From Candidatus Margulisiibacteriota bacterium (GTDB taxonomy: Bacteria > Margulisbacteria > WOR-1 > O2-12-FULL-45-9), in the NCBI GenBank assembly GCA_018814265.1, contig JAHIZU010000136.1, forward strand, positions 1 to 13,348: a stretch of 13,348 nt of DNA. The letters are read 5' to 3'. Both the position numbers and the translations under genes were made by a program. The first letter of the stretch is position 1. Each line of letters opens with the position of its first letter. The notes under the pieces were generated by a model. That model worked only from the letters and a program-made list of their open reading frames with translations. It was not told where the DNA came from and searched no databases. This document shows positions 13,201 through 13,348 of the stretch, in pieces.

Positions 13201-13238
13201 GAATGGAAACAGAGACGTTTAGTCTCATGTTTCCATTC
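13201..13238. repeat. Imperfect hairpin H8, right half of pair 4
   Basis: Arms GAATGGAAACA (13201-13211) and TGTTTCCATTC (13228-13238), inner stem GAGAC/GTCTC, loop GTTTA, unpaired A 13227. It ends 2 bp before the purC SD site. It could be transcribed in the purC leader. Confidence 0.9.
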
Positions 13239-13255
13239 CAGGGGGGAAAGTTTAC

Positions 13256-13348
13256 TTGGAAGAACAAGTATTATTAAACATTAATTTGCCTGGAATAAAA
13301 CTCTTTAAAAAAGGCAAGGTCCGAAACGTCTTTGACCTGGGCGACAAG
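13256..13348 (+). CDS. purC: SAICAR synthetase, N-terminal 31 residues, cut by window edge
   Basis: The frame from TTG 13256 reads MEEQVLLNINLPGIKLF and then GKVRNVFDLGD, matching the N-terminal nucleotide-binding strand GKVRD(V/I)Y of phosphoribosylaminoimidazole-succinocarboxamide synthase, a purine-biosynthesis enzyme that joins aspartate to CAIR. The TTG start is chosen because a strong purine run GGGGGGAAAG (13241-13250) lies 5 bp upstream and no in-frame ATG or GTG is better placed. Only about a tenth of the protein is visible. It is on the same strand as tagA but separated from it by 186 bp that contain a promoter and three repeat elements, so it probably starts a new transcription unit. 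Confidence 0.82.
   Translation, partial: MEEQVLLNINLPGIKLFKKGKVRNVFDLGDK

Noticed and set aside
2802..13238. Repeats as a CRISPR array
   Set aside because: The copies are kilobases apart, paired and palindromic, with no regular spacers and no cas genes.
13041..13277. 78-codon open frame across the tagA-purC gap
   Set aside because: Its codons are made of repeat R2 and hairpins H7 and H8, it has no SD site and no recognisable protein similarity, and it overlaps the purC start.

Overview
The window is a 13.3 kb stretch of bacterial chromosome made of housekeeping and cell-envelope genes, with a dense set of short palindromic repeats in the gaps. Genes are closely packed, Shine-Dalgarno (SD) sites are of the AGGAGG type, TGA is used as a stop codon, and an RF2 gene is present, so the code is standard. 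The DUF5693-like membrane protein, csaB and tagA together suggest a bacterium with an S-layer held by a pyruvylated cell-wall polymer, as in Firmicutes. Some uncultured phyla such as Margulisbacteria have similar gene sets, but this affiliation is a guess and cannot be settled from the window.

Layout. Bases 1-754 (+) hold the 3' part of an ATP-type 6-phosphofructokinase. It meets tail to tail a glycolytic operon on the minus strand (4376 down to 751): an AlbA_2/winged-helix putative regulator, tpiA, class II fba, and a second phosphofructokinase whose GGEDT and PKTIDND motifs point to pyrophosphate use. A 37-bp divergent promoter region (4377-4413) with a 14-bp perfect palindrome separates this operon from a plus-strand run: comF, a raiA/hpf ribosome-hibernation factor, secA, prfB, a DUF5693-like membrane protein, csaB, tagA, and the first 31 codons of purC at the right edge.

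How the genes work together. The minus-strand genes catalyse consecutive reactions of lower and upper glycolysis (F6P to FBP, FBP to DHAP + GAP, DHAP to GAP). The csaB-tagA pair matches the enzymes that make the pyruvylated ManNAc-containing polymer to which SLH-domain S-layer proteins bind. comF, raiA, secA and prfB are housekeeping genes.

The most unusual feature is the repeats. All five intergenic gaps longer than 90 bp are filled with palindromic DNA. Four gaps each hold an inverted PAIR of imperfect hairpins of one family (eight hairpins, all GMGAM / GTTYA loop / one bulged base, with compensating arm changes). In three of the eight hairpins an identical 42-bp module lies at exactly the same loop position. 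Two further gaps hold a second, cloverleaf-like element of the widespread ATTCCCGC..GCGGGAAT type, one copy of which supplies the last ten codons and stop of tagA. A third kind of palindrome lies in frame inside secA. The architecture resembles REP/REPIN (paired inverted REP) elements with a nested second mobile repeat.
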